Shown here piece after piece: positions 1-11,452 of a DNA stretch of 64,000 nucleotides. The notes below the pieces were generated by a model. It saw only the letters and a list, made by a program, of their open reading frames with translations, did no database searches and was not told the DNA's origin. A program made the position numbers and the translations under genes. Origin of the DNA: Chrysemys picta bellii (taxonomy: Eukaryota > Chordata > Testudines > Emydidae); NCBI RefSeq assembly GCF_011386835.1, contig NC_088792.1, positions 222,731,894 through 222,795,893 on the forward strand. Reading direction: 5' to 3'. Position 1 is the stretch's first letter. Each line of letters opens with the position of its first letter.

Positions 1-169
1 GGTCTGCATATTGTACTTCTCATAGCAGCAGCAACAAAGTTCTCAAAATGTGATAAGAATGGTACTTTACTCTGATTTCTCTAAGATTCTCAAGCATCTT
101 GACTAATTTATCAGAACATACTAGACATGTTTTCCTACAAGCCTGTATTTTCTCCAAGTGCCTCTAAAA

Positions 170-503
170 CAGGGGTCGGCAACCTTTGGCACCTGGCCTG
201 TCAGGGTAAAGCCACTGGCGGGCCGGGCCAGTTTGTTTATCTGGAGCATCCGCAGGCACGGAGCCCCGCAGCTCCCACTGGCCGCGGTTCACCATTCTTA
301 GCCAATGGGAGCTGCAGCAAGCAGTGGCTAGCACTTCCCTAAACCCGCGCCATTTCCCACAGCTCCCATTGGCCGGGAACGGCAAACCGCGGCCAGTGGA
401 AGCTCCAGGGCTCCGTACCTGCGGATGCACCAGATAAACAAACCAGGCTGGCCCGCCAGTGGCTTTACCCAGATGGGCCAGTGCCAAAGGTTGCCGACCC
501 CTT
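170..503. mobile_element. Fold-back non-autonomous hAT element (334 bp)
   Basis: Terminal inverted repeats CAGGGGTCGGCAACCTTTGG and CCAAAGGTTGCCGACCCC bound an element that is self-complementary over much of its length: the left arm near 226-310 pairs with 360-460. Flanking 8-mers CTCTAAAA (162-169) and CTTTAAAA (504-511) are a target duplication with one mismatch, as expected for hAT. Confidence 0.85.
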
Positions 504-794
504 CTTTAAAACATCATGGTAGATCAGCAACATTGTAGAAGGTCAAGAATTTCAAACACTTAAAGGAGGAAAGAAATGTCAAGACAAGTCCTGGATGAAA
601 TGAAAAGGTAAGAGACAATAAGAGATGCTTATGCTGTTCCACAAGCACTGCAAATGAATTCGTTCCCCTCTCCGGCCCCCACTTCTACCTTTATATAACC
701 AGAAGCTGAAGACCACAGAGTGATAATTAACAAGGACATTTATTTCAATAGATAGGTATTTGCTTTCATAAATCTTGGAAGTAAGAGGTAACAT

Positions 795-935
795 AGAATC
801 ACAGAAATCATAGAATATCAGGGTTGGAAGGGACCTCAGGAGGTCATCTGCCTCCTGCTCAAAGCAGGACTAGTCCCCAGCTAAATCAGCCCAGCCAGGG
901 CTTTGTCAAGCCTGACCTTAACATGGATGGAAGCA
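795..935 (-). mobile_element. CR1 LINE 3' fragment
   Basis: The minus-strand CR1 3' end is recognisable in ATCAGGGTTGGAAGGGACCT and the following 3' UTR text. It is the same subfamily as the large copy starting at 2875, but only about 140 bp survive. Between 504 and 794 I see nothing. Confidence 0.8.
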
Positions 936-2874
936 TCTGCTGTACAAACCAAAACTATTAGCTCTTGAAACAAATTAACTGTATAAATCTCAAAAATTTT
1001 AGTCATTTATCTCTCTATTACTGAAACTAAGAATTGCCAGATCTTTAAGACACAATCATAAAAGTGATCTCCCAATACTGCTTTCAATTAAAATAAAAAC
1101 CCCTCATTTTTCATTAGGATGAGCCATAATTTCCTCATGTCTGCATAAAAGGCTGTCATTGCATCCTTAACTCATCCTCAGTTTACATACTGAAGGATAT
1201 GTGCAAGTAAGATTACTCACTGTTCTAAGGCCCTATGACAAGGGCCATCTGTATAATAGAGACTTGAAATGCAATATTGCAAAGAAGTGTCTGAGAATGT
1301 TTCAATCTCCACTTTTAGGCCTTGTCTTCTCTAGGAAAAAAAGGGGGGTATTTTTAACCCACTTTAATCTAACCTGTGTTAAAACCTTAGTGAAGACAAG
1401 GTAAATCGCAGTTTTAACCCACATTAGCAGGTAACCGTGACCAGTTAACATGGGTTAAAACAACAACATACTTTGTCTTCGCTAACCCAAATTAACAACC
1501 TAGTGAATGCAAGTTAAAAATACATCTTTTTCCTTAGTGAAGATACTGTTTTACATTTAAAGGAGATGCAGGTGTATGCTTATAAATCTCCTAAAAAGAC
1601 ATTAATGCCTTTAATTTTAACACATTCTTTGGAACCTAAAAATCATCAAGTGTCAAACTGTTTATCCTGCCACCGCTTTTGCAAGAGTAGTGGAGTGAAA
1701 TTTCTTCACTATGCCACAACAATATAGAAAATTGAAGTTGAGGTTCACTTTCACCTGCTAAGTTGCCAAATTGCATTCTGAACTGCACTGCCTACATCAC
1801 ACAGAGGAACCGAGTCTAACCTTCCCTTATAAACCAACTACACACTGCTGTTTTCCAGTGTCCAAGGCTGAGGAGACAAGGCGTGGAATTCCGTTCTCCT
1901 CCTCAGAACTCAGTTTACTCAAGTAAGAAGGCTTAATAATGTCTAAGAAAGCACTAAAAACTTTCAAGGCATGTTTTTGTAGCTGCATATTGTAGAGGTT
2001 TATCTGGGGTGATTTTATATGTAATATTTTCTGCAGTATTTATAATAGGATACATTAAGGAGACAGAAGCAACTTACCCTCTGAATTTCCTTTGCTGCCA
2101 GTCAGAGTTTGATACTGAACAGCTAATGTTCAGTTTTTAGTATTTAATTGCCCCTTCCTTTCCCCTCCTCATAACTGGAATGATGCTATCGCTACCAGCT
2201 CAATGCAGATGTAATTGTAATATCCTGACTCAATGTGAATTGATAAGCAGAAGCATGCGTGTCCCACACATTTCATTATCAAATAACACTATGCAGCACA
2301 TGTTTTAGATAAATACTTTTGTTTCTTGGTGCCATCGAGTGGCAAAATTGTGTAGTACAGCTTGAAATTAAACTGCTTTCTATAATTGCCATCACAAAGA
2401 CTCTGCGGTCAGAACATCTTAACTGTTCATCCATATGAAATTAAACAGTTAAACTATCTACTGCTCCAGTAGGGTGCATTTTGTTAAAAAAAAAGTAATA
2501 TAGGTTTTAAAGTATTTAATATATCCTTAAGTTCACACAAGTGAATTTGTTTTCTGCAGAGCTATATTTTTATAATTCAAGAATTTTGATTCAACAGTTA
2601 CAACATTTTGAACACAGAACAACAAACAAAAAGCTAAACTATTTCACTGTATTCTGAAAGGTCTAGGAGATATGACATGTTTCAACCCAATGCAATTTCG
2701 AAGAGTGGCTAATAAGCCCTTGGAAAAAGTCAAAGTTCAGAATTGAAATGCTGACTGTTCTTAATCAGATCACAAAAAAAAAGACACTAACAAAGCAAAA
2801 CTGGATTATTTTGCATTCAGAAGACCCCATTTGTTTTATCTAGATTTATGCTTCACTCATTAAGATTTCTGTTT
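936..2874. other. Intron 7 sequence, possible MITE at 1316-1550
   Basis: Mostly AT-rich intron without recognisable genes. About 1316-1550 has repeated, inverted motifs (GGCCTTGTCTTC at the left, TTAGTGAAGATACTG at the right, CTTAGTGAAGACAAGG inside, and several AACCCA.. TTAA blocks), which suggests a decayed short inverted-repeat transposon. The rest shows only simple AT-rich sequence. Confidence 0.4.
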
Positions 2875-5760
2875 TCATAGAATATCAGGGTTGGAAGGGA
2901 CCTCAGGAGGTCATCTAGTCCAACCCCCTGCTCGAAGCAGGACCAACACCCAACTAAATCATCCCAGCCAGGGCTTTGTCAAGCCTGACCTTAAAAACCT
3001 CTAAGGAAGGAGATTCCACCACCTCCCTAGGTAACCCATTCCAGTGCTTCACCACGCTCCTAGTGAAAAAGTTTTTCCTAATATCCAACCTAAACCACCA
3101 CCGCATCTTGAGACCATTACTCCTTGTTCTGTCATCTGGTACCATTGAGAACAGTCTAGATCCATCCTCTTTGGAACTCCCTTTCAGGCAGTTGAAAGCA
3201 GCTATCAAATCCCCCCTCATTCTTCTCTTCTGCAGACTAAATAATCCCAGTTCCCTCAGCCTCTCATAAGCCATGTGCTCTAGCCCCCTAATCATTTTGT
3301 TATCCTCCGCTGGATTCTTTCCAATTTTTCCACATCCTTCTTGTAGTGTGGGGCCCAAAACTGGACACAGTACTCCATATGAGGCCTCACCAATGTCGAA
3401 TAGAGGGGAATGATCACATCCCTCGATCTGCTGGCAATGCCCCTACTTATACAGCCCAAAACGCCGTTAGTCTTATTGGCAACAAGGGCACACTGTCAAC
3501 TCATATCCAGCTTCTCGTCCACTGTAACCCCTAGGTCCTTTTCTGCAGAACTGCTGCCTAGCCATTTGGTCCCTAGTCTGTAGCAGTGCATGGCATTCTT
3601 CCGTCCTAAGTGCAGGACTCTGCACTTGTCCTTGTTGAACCTCGTCAGATTTCTTTTGGCCCAATCCTCTAATTTGTCTAGGTCCCTCTGTATCCGATCC
3701 CTACCCTCCAGCGTATCTACCACTCCGCCCAGTTTAGTGTCATCTGCAAATTTGCTGAGGGTGAGCCCACACCATCCTCCAGATCATTAATGAAGATATT
3801 GAACTAAACCGGCCCCAGGACTAACCCTTGGGGCACTCCACTTGATACCGGCTGCCAACTAGACATGGAGCCATTGATCACGACCCGTTGTGCCCGATGA
3901 TCTAGCCAGCTTTCTATCCACCTTATAGTCCATTCATCCAGCCTATACCTCTTTAACTTGCTGGCAAGAATACTGTGGGAGACCATATCAAAATCTTTGC
4001 TAAAGTCACTGCTTTCCCCTCATCCACATAGCCAGTTACCTAATTGCCTTCTATGAGGCGATAAGTCAGGTATGACTTGGCCATGGCGAATCCATGCTGA
4101 CTGTTCCTGATCACTTTCCTCTCCTCTAAGTGCTTCAAAATTGATTCCTTGAGGACCTGCTCCATGATTTTTCCAGGGACTGAGGTGAGGCTGACTGGTC
4201 TGTAGTTTCCCGGATCCTCCTCCTTCCTTTTTTAAAGATGGGCACTACATTAGCCTTTTTCCAGTCATCCAGGACCTCCCCCGATCGCTGTGAGTTTTCA
4301 AAGATAATGGCCAATGGCTCTGCAATCACATCCACCAACTTCTTTAGCACCCTCGATGCAGCGCATCCGGCCCCATGCACTTGTGCTCGTTCAGCTTTTC
4401 TAAGTAGTCCTGAACCACTTCTTTCTCCCCAGAGGGCTGGTCACCTTCTCCCCATGCTGTGCTGCCCAGTGCAGTAGACTGGGAGCTGACCTTGTTCATG
4501 AAGATAGAGGCAAAAAAAGCATTGAGTACATTAGCTTTTTCCACATCCTGTCACTAAGTTGCCTCCCTCATTCAGTAAGGGGCCCACACTTTCAGTGACT
4601 TTCTTCTTCTTGCTAACATACCTGAAGAAACCCATCTTGTTACTCTTAACATCCCTTGCTAGCTGCAACTCCAAGTGTGATTTGGCCTTCCTGATTTCAC
4701 TCCTGCATGCCTGAGCAATATTTATACACACCTCCCTGGTCATTTGTCCAGTCTTCCACTTCTTGTAAGCTTCTTTTTTGTGTTTAAGATCAGCAAGGAT
4801 TTCACTGTTAAGCCAAGCTGGTCACCTGCCAGATTTACTATTCTTACTACACATTGGGATGGTTTGTTCCTGCAACCTCAATAAGGATTCTTTAAAATAC
4901 ATCCAGCAATCCTGGACTCCTTTCCTCCTCATGTTATTCTCCCAGGGGATCCTGCCCATCAGGTCCCTGAGGGAGTCAAAGTCTGCTTTTCTGAAGTCCA
5001 GGGTCCGTATTCTGCTGCTCTCCTTTCTTCCTTGTGTCAGGATCCTGAACTCTGACCATCTCATGGTCACTGCCTCCCAGGTTCTCATCCACTTTTGCTT
5101 CCCCTACTAATTCTCCCCGGTTTGTAAGCAGCAGGTCAAGAAGAGCTCTGCCCCTAGTTGGTTCCTCCAGCACTTGCACCAGGAAATTGTCCCCTACACT
5201 TTCCAAAAACTTCCTGGATTGTCTGTGCACCGCTGTATTGCTCTCCCAGCAGATATCAGGGTGATTGAAATCTCCAATGAGAACCAGGACCTGTGATCTA
5301 GTAACTTCTGTTAGTTGTCGGAATAAAGTCTCATCCACCTCATCCCCCTGGTCTGGTGGTCTATAGCAGACTCCCACCACCACATCACCTTTGCTCACAC
5401 TTCTAAACTTAATCCAGAGACTCTCAGGTTTTTCTGCAGTTTCATACTGGAGCTCTGAGTAGTCATACTCCTCTCTTACATACAATGCAACTCCCCCACC
5501 TTTTCTCCCCTGCCTGTCCTTCCTGAACAGTTTATATCCATCCATGACAGTACTCCAGTCATGTGAGTTATCCCACCATGTCTCTGTTATTCCAATCACA
5601 TCACAGTTCCTTGACTGTGCCAGGACTTCCAGTTCTCCCTGCTTGTTTCCCAAGCTTCTCGCATTTGTGTATAGGCACTTACGATAACTCGCTGACCGTT
5701 CCGCTTTCTCAGTATGAGACAGGATCAGAAGATCTAATAATCCAGTTTCCTCATCAACTA
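2875..5760 (-). mobile_element. CR1 LINE, 5'-truncated ~2.9 kb, decayed
   Basis: A long minus-strand CR1 copy in intron 7. Reading right to left it holds the endonuclease (about 5653-4976), the linker, the reverse transcriptase with SGVPQG near 3815 and FADDTKLGG near 3735, and the C-terminal region ending at 2954, then a short 3' UTR ending at 2875. The frame breaks several times, so it cannot make protein. CR1 elements move by target-primed reverse transcription and are usually 5'-truncated; only the segment ahead of the endonuclease is missing here. Confidence 0.93.
4976..5653 (-). pseudogene. CR1 apurinic-type endonuclease domain (fragment)
   Basis: This is the longest uninterrupted frame in the large CR1 copy, 225 codons. 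It shows the endonuclease/exonuclease/phosphatase fold motifs in order: GITETWWD (catalytic Glu), a Tyr-rich loop, [13 protein letters not shown] (catalytic Asp/Asn) and GGSDHEMV (catalytic Asp-His). Its role was to nick target DNA for primed reverse transcription. The frame runs out at its C-terminal end, before the reverse transcriptase, so it is a dead fragment. Confidence 0.88.
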
Positions 5761-6313
5761 GAGAAATAAATTAGGTATATACACATTTTTAAAAGCCATC
5801 ACCACTAAGACTATCAATAATGGGGAAGTTGGTTGTAATTCTGCTCTCAGAAGTCAGTAGTATTCCAACAAAGTTCTTGCTCTTAGCTTCCTAAAGCAAG
5901 ACTAATGAAGTTTCCACAGCTCTTAGATTTGACTCCCAGGAGTCATTAGAACCTGGCAGATTCCAAGTCAGGCCACTCATCACAGAGTCTGAATATCCCA
6001 CTCTGCATGTTACCATTCATTCCCTTGAGTGCACATGAGGCAAAGGTCCCGAAGTAAACCCATACAAGAAGAAAACAGTATAAAAATAAGCCCCAAGGGG
6101 GGAGAAAAATAAATGTAAGGTGTAAACATAGGAACACCTTTAAAATGAATTCCCCACTTCTCCCTTTCCCCCACCCCATGTAACTTTTAGGATTGGTTAT
6201 AGTCTGAGCCTGTTTTAAAATTGATACAGTCAGGGTTAAAGTTTGGTGAATAATAGAGACTGACTGATGTTTTAGGAGGCCACAACATTAACAGGTTACA
6301 AAGAGATACTCAC

Positions 6314-6367
6314 ATCACTGGTTGAGACTGTTCCTGTTTCAATAGCACCCATGGTACCACGAAGTTT
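6314..6367 (-). CDS. ATP6V1H: ATP6V1H exon 7, in-frame 18-residue cassette exon
   Basis: A 54-nt exon, phase 0 at both ends, encodes KLRGTMGAIETGTVSTSD. The acceptor is TTGCACTAG and the donor is GAT then GTGAGT. Mammalian subunit H exists as two forms, SFD-alpha and SFD-beta, that differ by an 18-residue insert at this position. Phase symmetry means skipping leaves the frame intact. The KLRG start and ETGTVS core match the mammalian insert as I recall it, while the middle differs. No later ATP6V1H exon was found between here and position 1, so intron 7 is at least 6.3 kb. Confidence 0.92.
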
Positions 6368-6944
6368 CTAGTGCAAGAACAAAAACTGTTAGCTTTTCTT
6401 GTTAAGTCAATTATATTGCTATTACAATAACTTTATGAAAATCAGGATTGTCCCTTAGCCCCACAGTACAATTTCCACTATTTTGTCCAGGCCAGTTGAG
6501 TGTCCCAAATGTCACTGTCCTCCACTACTTTCATTCAGAGACTATTCTACAGATGACCAGATCTGTTGGAAAGTCCTTTCACATATGACAAAACTGTATC
6601 TAGCTAAGTCCATTTCTAGTGGGGGGGGGGGGGAAATCACACTAATTCTACCCTCACAAATCAAGACTACACTAACTGGCAAATAGCGAAGCATCTTCTC
6701 ACAATCCAATGTTTTGGATTATCCCTGTTTACACAAAGGTGGCAAGAACAACAACAGAACAATGATACCCAAGTGGTCCAGGACAGTGTTATGAGATACA
6801 CTGAAGCGCATTTTCTCCTTTGAGTTTGTGTACATAACACGGTTAGTCTCAGAATGGTGTAAGCAGAAAGACTATAACCCTGCCTTGGATAATATCAATA
6901 AATGACAGTGAAACTGCTTGAAACTTCAGGAAGCAAAACTAAGT

Positions 6945-7335
6945 TTAACCCACACACCTTCTGGGTGTGGTGTTCTGTCCCAGCTACTGGCACCAAAACC
7001 ACTTAGAGACAGTTAAATGAGTCTGCTCTACAGCCTTAGCTAACAGCCAGTTGGCTTTTAGCTCATGCACTAAGCTCCAGAGGTCCCATGCTCAATCCCG
7101 CCTCAACTGGGAAGTCTCTGAAGCTCAGGACATGTTTCCTTCGCTAGGGGAAGTATGTAACCCACACATCTCCTGGGTATGGTGTTCTGTCCCATCGGGG
7201 GGCAGGGGAAGAGAGAGAGAGAGATTAATAAATTTGCTCAACAGCCAGTTGGCTTTTGGCTCACACACTAAGCTCCAGAGGTCCCAGGTTCGATCCCACC
7301 CGCCAACAACCAGGGTCTGTCGGTGTTACATAACA
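6945..7335 (+). repeat. Tandem pair of tRNA-like SINE units
   Basis: Two diverged copies of a unit of about 160-200 bp lie head to tail. Each has CCACACA..CTGGGT.TGGTGTTCTGTCCCA, then CAGCCAGTTGGCTTTT.GCTCA (A-box-like), then AAGCTCCAGAGGTCCCA and a B-box-like GGTTCGATCCC (clear in the second copy near 7287, decayed to ATGCTCAATCCC in the first). The second copy has a short GA run. Polymerase III SINE ancestry is inferred; neither copy folds as an intact tRNA gene. Confidence 0.65.
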
Positions 7336-7949
7336 GTCCAAAAGAATCCAATGTGAAGCTATATATTGGCTAATGGCACTGAAGTATAATTTTGACATAA
7401 TTCAAAGTATTTTCCCTGCCTAGAAGAGAGTCAGGATTACTTCCAGACATCACAAAATACATTTCAAAATTTAAAAAGGTGTATTTATAACAATGTTCTT
7501 TATATTTCAAACTCAACTGCAAGTGATCTAAAAACACTTGAATCAATTTGAAGATATCAAGGCACAGCACTGAGTTTTTAAAAATAAAGTCACGCTTTTT
7601 AAGATTCTTACTTTTATAGAAACCATATGGTCTTCTTCAAAAGGTCCTTCGTTTCCAAAAATATTTCTGAGTAAAGTTCGGTCAGAAAGCCTACTGAACT
7701 GAGTCCCACAATTTATTAGAATTCAGTTTCACTCCAACACACCATTATTAGAGAATGACAAACTGTTTTTGTAAACAACCTTACACAAAAGTAACACCAC
7801 CCATATGAAACAGCAAAGAAACATGGTTTTGCTTCTGAAGAAGAAGTCATTCTTACTATACTAGAAATATTGTCACATGCCAATATTGCTCAAACATTTA
7901 TGCATTTTTAGGTGGCTTCACAGTTTCGGATGTTTCAGACTAAGTGGGG

Positions 7950-8290
7950 AACAGTTCAGGGGAGAACATTTTTTTTTAAATGGACTCTTCAATCTAGCAG
8001 AGAAAGGTATAGCACACTCCAGTGGCTGGAACTTGAAGTCAGATAAAGTCCGACTGGAAATAAGGCATAAATTTTCAACAGAGAAAGTAATTAACCATTG
8101 GAACAATTTACCAACAGTTGTGGTAGGTTTTCTATCACTGGCAATTTTTAAATCAAGATGGGCTATTTTTCTAAAAGATCTGCTCTAGGAATTATTTTTG
8201 GGAAGTTCCATGGCCTATGTTGTACAGGAGATCAGATTAAATGTTCATGATGATCCCTTCTGGCCTTGGAATCTATGAATGTTCCTTAGA
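7950..8290 (+). mobile_element. CR1-type LINE 3' fragment
   Basis: The plus-strand translation contains VRLEIRHKFSTEKVINHWNN followed by a Leu-rich stretch, aligning with the CR1 C-terminal motif ([19 protein letters not shown]) of the 38-kb copy. It ends with the CR1 tail GATCCCTTCTGGCCTTGGAA. It is an older, more diverged subfamily. Confidence 0.75.
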
Positions 8291-8901
8291 GTGCAGTTAC
8301 ACTCCAGAAAGCAACAAGAAAAGGAGTTCTGTATTCATTTGCTATAGATGATTTCCAAAACTGTTCAGCATAGAAGTCAAGACATGATTTTTCCCCCCCG
8401 AGTGCAAGCCCTCCAAAACAAAAAATATGGGATCTGAAATAAAAGGATTATGTTCTCTCACACAATCATCAGGAGTCAGCATCTTTGTTATTAAATATAA
8501 AAAGCAAAATGGAATGCAGTTTGCTCTCTCATAGCTGTGCAGACTTTGTGGAGACGGCACTTTTCAATCAATCACGAAAATAGATATGCTGAATGAGAAT
8601 GTGCTTGTTTCCCCTCCCCAAAAAATCCTCCTTTTCTTATTCTAGCTGGAATTGAATATACTTTCAAGTACTGTATATGTGAAGTTATAGTATCTCTTAC
8701 TTTAGAAAGCAAGTCTAAGGATTTGAGAGTTAATCGTAACTGGTAATTACTGAAATCTAAAGCTTTTTTCTTTAAACAAATAATGCATATTTTGTTAATA
8801 CAGTTACACATTTACACTTTATATACCTTTGTAGGGAAGTTTAAAAATGTAAGCCTTTTAAGAGTGCATTCTAATTTTTTGTTTAAGTTTAGTTTTTTTA
8901 C

Positions 8902-9006
8902 CTGTGAACTAAGTTGAGTTTTAATCCAGTTGAAGTAATAATTCAGATCACTGCCTTCCATCAGCTCTTTTCCCCAGGCAGCCAATTTGGCAATAATTCT
9001 TGCTGC
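8902..9006 (-). CDS. ATP6V1H: ATP6V1H exon 6
   Basis: A 105-nt exon, phase 0 at both ends, encodes 35 residues starting AARIIAKLAAWGKELMEGSD and ending QLSSQ. The acceptor is TTTTTCAG and the donor is CAG then GTAAAA. This is the best-conserved stretch in the window and by itself fixes the identification as V-ATPase subunit H. Confidence 0.96.
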
Positions 9007-9499
9007 CTGAAAAAGAATTTGGTAAATAGAACTTCAGTTGCAAGTGATCAAAGATTGAATGGAGAAAAAAATACTGCTGTATGCTTTGGAAACCAATTTC
9101 AGGGAAAATATTGCTACTTACACAAATACTGCTGCTTTATACATTTTTCAAAGCAAAGCCTTATAGTTTGATTTATTTATACCTAATATTTGTCCTTCAG
9201 CTTTTTCTGTTGGCTCTGCCCCTCATTAGTATGCAGAAGCAGTGTACACAGATCAGAGGTTATAAAAGAAAAGAAAAATCTAAGACAGCGTTGTTGCAGT
9301 CTAGGGCTTGGTCCTGCAACTGGCTCCTTTCAGAGGCAGGTTTCTGCCAACACAAAGCCAGTTGCAGGATCTGGTCCTAATTGGGTATTTAACATTCATT
9401 AATGTCAATTTGCTTAATTTTAAATATTTAATGCTCACAAATATCAATACACAAAGCAACTTTAAATAAGTACATGCACCCGTACTGAAGCAATAAATA

Positions 9500-9696
9500 T
9501 ACACCTCTACCCGGATATAATGCTGTCCTCGGGAGCCAAAAAATCTTACCGTGTTATAGGTGAAACCGCGTTATATCAAACTTGCTTTGATCCACGGGAG
9601 TGCACAGTCCCGCCCCGCCCCCCCGGAGCGCTGCTTTACCACGTTATATCCGAATTCATGTTATATCAGGTCACATTATATCGGAGTAGAGATGTA
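9500..9696. mobile_element. Palindromic TA-flanked mariner-type MITE (~197 bp)
   Basis: Terminal repeats TACACCTCTACCCGGATATA and TATATCGGAGTAGAGATGTA bracket an element with several internal GTTATAT blocks on both strands. The outer TA pairs can be read as the Tc1/mariner TA target duplication. It has no coding capacity. Confidence 0.7.
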
Positions 9697-9699
9697 GTT

Positions 9700-11265
9700 T
9701 CCAGAAGAAAGATGAATTTTATTTATATATTTATTTTTGCCTTTAAAAGGACAGGAAAACCACAGGGGAAATGAGATGGAATCTTCTGAGGAGGAAATGG
9801 TACAACACAGAAAACAGGTTTTCATAAGGAGTTCTTCACGATGCCTATGACATGTGAGAAACATACAAACTGGATCCATTTTCTATGCCTACAGTCTTCC
9901 CAAGACAATTTATATGCATTCAAGGAATTTTTTGAGGAAAACTGTCAAATTATGCAGCAGGACTTCTACATTCTGCAGTACTCCAATGCAGCAGACAAGA
10001 GAACCTATAATAACCTCAACTTTTACATACAATATATTGAAGTGAGTAATAAAATTACTGCCCTTAAGGTTTGAAAGGGTGCTAGAAAATTTTATACTCA
10101 AACGCATAATTACAGAGGGATCATTGGCTGGTGGATATTTTCTAGTAACTAAACAGATTTCTTTAAAGAAAACTGTTTTTACCACAGATATTTCCTGATC
10201 AATGAGACAGGCATGATAATTCAGAACAAAGAACAATAGTTCCACATAACACTATTTTGATTCCCAGGAAAAGCAGCATGTATTTTGTAACAAATGGTCA
10301 TGCAAAATTTGTTGCGTGATAAAACTGGTTTGCCTGACTTGTAAAAGAATAGCCTTTTACCACAAAAGGAATCATTTAAGTTTTATGAATCTGCAAACTC
10401 CAAAAAGAAAATAGGTTTCTATTTTTACCACAGCATCTTTGGAGATAAACGCATTTAAAGCTTACCATGTGCACAGTGAAGAGATCTTGGCGGTTCAACA
10501 TAGGCAGAAAGTAGGACCATGCAGTGTTCTTACCACGTTTTGCATAGTCAAAGAAAATACTAACACGCTGATGCTTTTCCTGCAAAGGGAGGGGGAGGGA
10601 AGGAGAAGCTCGTCAGTATTTCAGTCACAATTTTATGTTATTTTTTCATTACATTGTCTTATATTCTCATGAGGTACATTATGAGAGATACATTTCCTGT
10701 GTCAATCCCTCTCATTTTAACTACTACCACATACCATTGTTGGATATCCAAAGTGCTGAAACCCAGACTTTAACCACTATTCCATGCTGGTTCCCCATCA
10801 ACTCCTAAGAGACCGATTCCTCTCTCACACTCCCAGTTATACTGCAGTTTATGCAGTGTCTGCTTAAAAAAAAAACATGCTTCTTTCTGGCTCAGACATT
10901 CAGAATGAAAGATTACATAGCTACTGTGAAGGGCCACATTTTCAGAGGGTTGCAACTCTACCTCTACTTCAGCTTAATAAACTCTGGGCATTAACTTTTT
11001 TAAACATTATTTCTTGCACACACAAATGACAGGATTTGTGTGTGTATATTTGCACACTGGTTTGCACTTTCAAGTGTCTGTACATGCACAGGAATGTTTT
11101 ACGTGGCCTTGAAAGTCTATCCTGAAGACTTCAGTTGATGCTTATCTCCAAATGCAAGTCCCATAAGAGGAATTGGAGTTGTACAACAACACTAGCCACA
11201 GTTTTGTTTTTAATGCTAGTTTCAAACTGAGATTTAGTGAGCATATTACACATATATTTAAATTA
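9700..11265. other. Introns 5 and 4, no further features
   Basis: Apart from exon 5 (10466-10579), this is AT-rich intron with no repeat or gene that I recognise. Confidence 0.5.
10466..10579 (-). CDS. ATP6V1H: ATP6V1H exon 5
   Basis: A 114-nt exon, phase 0 at both ends, encodes 38 residues starting EKHQRVSIFFDYAKRGKNTA and ending DLFTVHM. The acceptor is TTTGCAG and the donor is ATG then GTAAGC. A second donor-like site (GTAAGAAC) lies inside the exon at 10533-10528, in the RGKN codons. Using it would drop 68 coding nt and shift the frame. Confidence 0.95.
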
Positions 11266-11267
11266 AT

Positions 11268-11452
11268 GGAGATGTCCTATCTCCTAGAACTGGAAGGGAC
11301 CTTGAAAGGTCATGGAGTCCAGCCCCCTACCTTCACTAGCAGGATCAAGTACTGATTTTGCCCCAGATCCCTAAGTGGCCCCCTCAAGGATTGAACTAAC
11401 AACCCTGGGTTTAGCAGGCCAATGTTCAAACCACTGAGCTATCCCTCTCCCC
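11268..11452 (-). repeat. tRNA-derived SINE with CR1-like tail
   Basis: Read on the minus strand it starts GGGGAGAGGGATAGCTCAGTGG (first 20 bases contain the Pol III A box TAGCTCAGTGG), continues to a B box GTTCAATCC, and ends with a CR1-like tail (ACCTTTCAAGGTCCCTTCCAG). A tRNA head joined to a LINE tail is the architecture of the turtle Pol III (Cry-type) SINE, which borrows the CR1 machinery. This is one of the better taxonomic clues. Confidence 0.85.

Larger units (their letters stand above)
5761..8900. other. Intron 7 edge and intron 6, background
   Basis: Apart from exon 7, the SINE units at 6945-7335 and the CR1 fragment at 7950-8290 described separately, this is AT-rich intron. A run of 14 G (about 6620-6633) is a simple repeat. 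Nothing gene-like is evident. Confidence 0.6.

Noticed and set aside
7612..7695. Possible additional ATP6V1H exon in intron 6 (minus strand, followed by a GTAAGA)
   Set aside because: The donor-compatible frame has a TGA upstream, and the other frame (ending KKTIWFL) runs into a stop. It matches no part of subunit H, which joins exon 6 to exon 7 perfectly without it.
11388..11450. tRNA gene on the minus strand
   Set aside because: A and B boxes are present, but the rest does not fold as a tRNA and continues into a CR1-like tail, so it is a SINE.
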